Shown piece after piece: positions 30,399 to 33,042 of a stretch of 33,042 nucleotides of DNA. The DNA is from Paracoccaceae bacterium (GTDB lineage Bacteria; Pseudomonadota; Alphaproteobacteria; Rhodobacterales; Rhodobacteraceae): NCBI GenBank assembly GCA_011389955.1, contig JAABTI010000008.1:1-33042 (forward strand). Direction: 5' to 3'. The notes under the pieces are model-generated. The model made no database searches. It was not told the origin of the DNA and was given only the letters and a program-made list of their open reading frames with translations. Made by a program: the position numbers and the translations under genes. Numbering within the stretch: position 1 is the first letter of the stretch; the number at the start of each line of letters is the position of its first letter.

Positions 30399-31016
30399 AT
30401 GCTTGTGTTTGTCGATGCCAACCTGACGCTGTTCGCGGTGCCCAAGACCGGCAGCACGGCCTACCACGTCTCGATGCGTTCGCGCGCCGATATCGTGCTT
30501 GCGCACAAGGCGCATCTAAAGCACATGAACCTGCGCACCTACGAGCGGCATTTCGCGCCCTACCTTGCGCAGGTGCACGGGCTCCGGCCCGAGCGCGCGG
30601 CGGTGATGCGCGACCCGCTGGAGCATTTGCGGAGTTGGTACAGGTATCGCCAGCGCCCCGAGCGCCGCGGCACCCCGCGTAGCGCCGCGGGTATGGATTT
30701 CGACGATTTCGTCCTAGCCTCGATCGCCGATGATCCGCCGACCTGTGCCGATATCGGCAGCCAGCACGGGTTCTTGTGTTCGGACGATGGCGCGGTACAC
30801 GTCGAGCATCTGTTCGCCTACGAGAAACTACAGGTGTTCCACCGCTTCCTGGAGGAGCGCACCGGCCGCCGGATCGAGGTGTCGCAGCGCAACGTCTCGC
30901 CCGAGGCGGAGGCGCCAATCAGCCCCGAGGTGGAGGCGCGCCTGCGCGCCGCGCGAGCCGATGATTTTGCCCTGCACGCGCGGATCATGGCGGCTGGCGG
31001 GCACCTGTTGACCTGA
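30399..31016 (+). CDS. sulfotransferase-like protein
   Basis: MLVFVDANLTLFAVPKTGSTAYHVSM (PKTGST loop) and AAVMRDPLEHLRSWYRYRQRPE (RDPxxxxxSWY): PAPS-binding motifs. Confidence 0.7.
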   Translation: MLVFVDANLTLFAVPKTGSTAYHVSMRSRADIVLAHKAHLKHMNLRTYERHFAPYLAQVHGLRPERAAVMRDPLEHLRSWYRYRQRPERRGTPRSAAGMDFDDFVLASIADDPPTCADIGSQHGFLCSDDGAVHVEHLFAYEKLQVFHRFLEERTGRRIEVSQRNVSPEAEAPISPEVEARLRAARADDFALHARIMAAGGHLLT

Positions 31017-31142
31017 GCGCCGGGGCGCGCGAAAAAACCGGCTGCGCCCTCTTTCCAATGGCGGTGGTCTGGTCTATACGCGCAGGCCTTAACGCGGGCA
31101 TACAGCCTTGGAGGATGCCCGCCCCAATATATGGAGACTGAC

Positions 31143-31793
31143 ATGGCTGGAGAAATTCCTGATCTTCACGCCCAGGAACGCACGGGGACGGGCAAGGGCG
31201 CCGCTCGTGCAGCGCGCCGCGCGCACATGGTTCCGGGTATCGTATTCGGCGGGGACAAAGACCCTCTGCCGATCAACATCCCTTACAACGCGCTGATCAA
31301 GCGGCTGAAGGATGGGCGGTTCAAGTCCACCCTGTTCAACCTCAAGGTTGACGGCCACGAGGACGTGCGCGTGATCTGCCGCGACGTGCAGCGCGACGTG
31401 GTCAAGGACCTGCCGACGCACCTGGACCTGATGCGCCTGCGCCGCACCACGAAGATCAACCTGTTCATCCATGTCGATTTCGTCGGCGAGGAAGATTGCC
31501 CCGGCCTGCGTGCGGGTGGGGTTCTGACCGTCGTGCGCCCCGAGGTGGAACTGCGCGTGACTGCCGGGGATATCCCCGACAGCATCACCGTGGATCTGTC
31601 CAAGCTCCAGATCGGCGATACCGTCACCATCTCCGACGTGGACCTGCCCAAGGGCTCCAAGCCGACCATTGACCGCGATTTCGTGATCGCGAATGTGTCG
31701 GCGCCGTCCAGCCTGCGTTCGGCAGGGGACGAAGAGGAAGAAGGCGAAGAAGCCGAAGCCGCCGAAGACACCGGCGAGAGCAGCGAAGACTGA
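31143..31793 (+). CDS. rplY: 50S ribosomal protein L25/general stress protein Ctc
   Basis: [51 protein letters not shown]...; acidic C-terminal tail; followed by pth. Confidence 0.95.
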   Translation: MAGEIPDLHAQERTGTGKGAARAARRAHMVPGIVFGGDKDPLPINIPYNALIKRLKDGRFKSTLFNLKVDGHEDVRVICRDVQRDVVKDLPTHLDLMRLRRTTKINLFIHVDFVGEEDCPGLRAGGVLTVVRPEVELRVTAGDIPDSITVDLSKLQIGDTVTISDVDLPKGSKPTIDRDFVIANVSAPSSLRSAGDEEEEGEEAEAAEDTGESSED

Positions 31794-31826
31794 TCTCCGC
31801 CGATCCCCGTTGGCGGGGGACAGTGA

Positions 31827-31862
31827 GGGGGCGCGGCGCCGCATGGGCCGCGCCCCCTTTTT
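31827..31862 (+). terminator. Rho-independent terminator after rplY
   Basis: GGGGGCGCGGC (31827-31837), 9-nt loop, GCCGCGCCCCC (31847-31857), then TTTTT (31858-31862): perfect 11-bp stem. Confidence 0.92.
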
Positions 31863-31940
31863 CATGCGTGGCGCGAGGTGGTTCAAAACCGCGACGAAAC
31901 GCGCTAGGACGGCATCGGGTTCAGGCAGGGGAATGTGCGC

Positions 31941-32651
31941 ATGCTGATATTCGTGGGGTTGGGCAATCCGGGGGCCAAATATGCGGCCAACCGTCACAAT
32001 ATCGGGTTCATGGCCGTGGACCGGATCGCAGCGGATCACGGCTTCGGCCCGTGGCGCGCGCGGTTTCAGGGCCATGTCGCCGAGGGGCGGCTGGGCGGCG
32101 AGAAAGTGGTGCTGCTCAAGCCCGCGACCTTCATGAACCTTTCGGGCCAATCGGTGGGCGAGGCAGTTCGGTTCTACAAGCTGACGCCGGCGGAAGTGAC
32201 CGTGTTCCACGATGAACTGGATCTTGCTCCCGGCAAGGTGCGGGTCAAGCGCGGTGGCGGGCATGCGGGCCATAACGGGCTGCGGTCGATCCAGTCGCAT
32301 ATCGGGGCCGAGTTCGCGCGTGTTCGCCTTGGCATCGGCCATCCCGGGCACAAGGACGCGGTGGCGCAATACGTGCTGCGCGATTTCGCCCGCGCCGACC
32401 AGGATTGGCTGGATGATCTGCTGCGCGGGATCAGCGATGGCGCGCCGGACCTGGCGTCGGGAGAGGCGCCGAAATTTCTCAACGCGGTGCCGCGCCGCAC
32501 GGCGCCGGCACGTTCGGGCGGGGGCGATCGGCCGAAACAGCCCGCCGCGCCGCAGCCCGGTCCCGCGCCGCAGGCCGACCCCGCCCCGGACCCCGAGCCA
32601 AAGCCGGATCGCCGCAGCCCGCTGGAAAGGCTGCGCGACAGATTCCGCTGA
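31941..32651 (+). CDS. pth: peptidyl-tRNA hydrolase with Pro-rich C-terminal tail
   Basis: MLIFVGLGNPGAKYAANRHNIGFMAVDRIA...FMNLSGQSVGEAVRFYKL...HDELDLAPGKVRVKRGGGHAGHNGLRSI. Confidence 0.97.
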   Translation: MLIFVGLGNPGAKYAANRHNIGFMAVDRIAADHGFGPWRARFQGHVAEGRLGGEKVVLLKPATFMNLSGQSVGEAVRFYKLTPAEVTVFHDELDLAPGKVRVKRGGGHAGHNGLRSIQSHIGAEFARVRLGIGHPGHKDAVAQYVLRDFARADQDWLDDLLRGISDGAPDLASGEAPKFLNAVPRRTAPARSGGGDRPKQPAAPQPGPAPQADPAPDPEPKPDRRSPLERLRDRFR

Positions 32652-32728
32652 TTTTCGTCACCCTCGTCATGGCCGACGCGATCGCCTAGACTACCTGTGC
32701 AACGCACGATCAAAGGCGGAGTCAGTCG

Positions 32729-33042
32729 ATGGATATTCAGAAGTTCGAGTCGGTCAACGTGCTGGGCGAGGCCCTGAGCCCGTGTTCCGGCGACCCGGTG
32801 ACGGGGTTTTTCCGCGACGGGTACTGCAACACCTGCGTCGAGGATACCGGCAGTCACACCGTCTGCGCCGTGTTGACGGCGGAATTCCTGGCCTACTCGA
32901 AATATGTCGGCAACGACCTGAGCACGCCACGCCCCGAATTCGGGTTCGCGGGCCTGTCGGAAGGGGATCGCTGGTGCCTTTGCGCGGCGCGTTTCCTGCA
33001 AGCGCATGATGAGGGTTGCGCGCCGCGCGTGGTGCTGTCGGC
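32729..33042 (+). CDS. DUF2237 family protein (truncated by window edge)
   Basis: Manual translation from ATG at 32729: MDIQKFESVNVLGEALSPCSGDPVTGFFRDGYCNTCVEDTGSHTVCAVLTAEFLAYSKYVGNDLSTPRPEFGFAGLSEGDRWCLCAARFLQAHDEGCAPRVVLS. Confidence 0.92.
   Translation, partial: MDIQKFESVNVLGEALSPCSGDPVTGFFRDGYCNTCVEDTGSHTVCAVLTAEFLAYSKYVGNDLSTPRPEFGFAGLSEGDRWCLCAARFLQAHDEGCAPRVVLS

Noticed and set aside
28764-30515. 583-aa minus-strand ORF antisense to the alpha-hydroxy acid dehydrogenase
   Set aside because: Shadow ORF; the plus strand encodes a clear FMN_dh protein.

Overview
The window is a GC-rich chromosomal segment, most likely from a Rhodobacteraceae/Roseobacter-type alphaproteobacterium (judged from gene content and protein resemblance; no search was run). 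Most of it is ordinary housekeeping and metabolism: apt and mtnP, a flavin reductase, GNAT, EcsC, guanine deaminase, mgtE, 5-formyl-THF cyclo-ligase, a YmdB-type phosphoesterase, an SLC13 permease, a YebC regulator, a partial hut locus (hutC-hutF and divergent hutI), trpB, ychF, trpA, a ZIP transporter, MaoC, an FMN-dependent alpha-hydroxy acid dehydrogenase, rplY, pth and a DUF2237 protein. The unusual part is a roughly 10 kb glycan-type block (about 15.5-25.5 kb) lying between trpB and ychF-trpA. It holds fcl and gmd (GDP-L-fucose synthesis), a sulfotransferase-like gene, a DXD glycosyltransferase, an FkbM methyltransferase, a GT2 protein, a bimodular 'GT2-like + alpha/beta-hydrolase' protein, and a TPR protein whose N-terminus carries a fucosyltransferase-like HxRRGD motif. 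gmd is interrupted by one in-frame TAA, exactly where a conserved Tyr is expected, and the next codon is ATG. Other signals include a perfect ATATGT-N4-ACATAT operator candidate in the hutF/hutI divergent promoter, a 12-bp palindrome upstream of the TPR/fucosyltransferase-like gene, a hairpin abutting the ymdB-like start codon, and a clear intrinsic terminator after rplY. No tRNA, rRNA, CRISPR array, transposase or integrase was seen.
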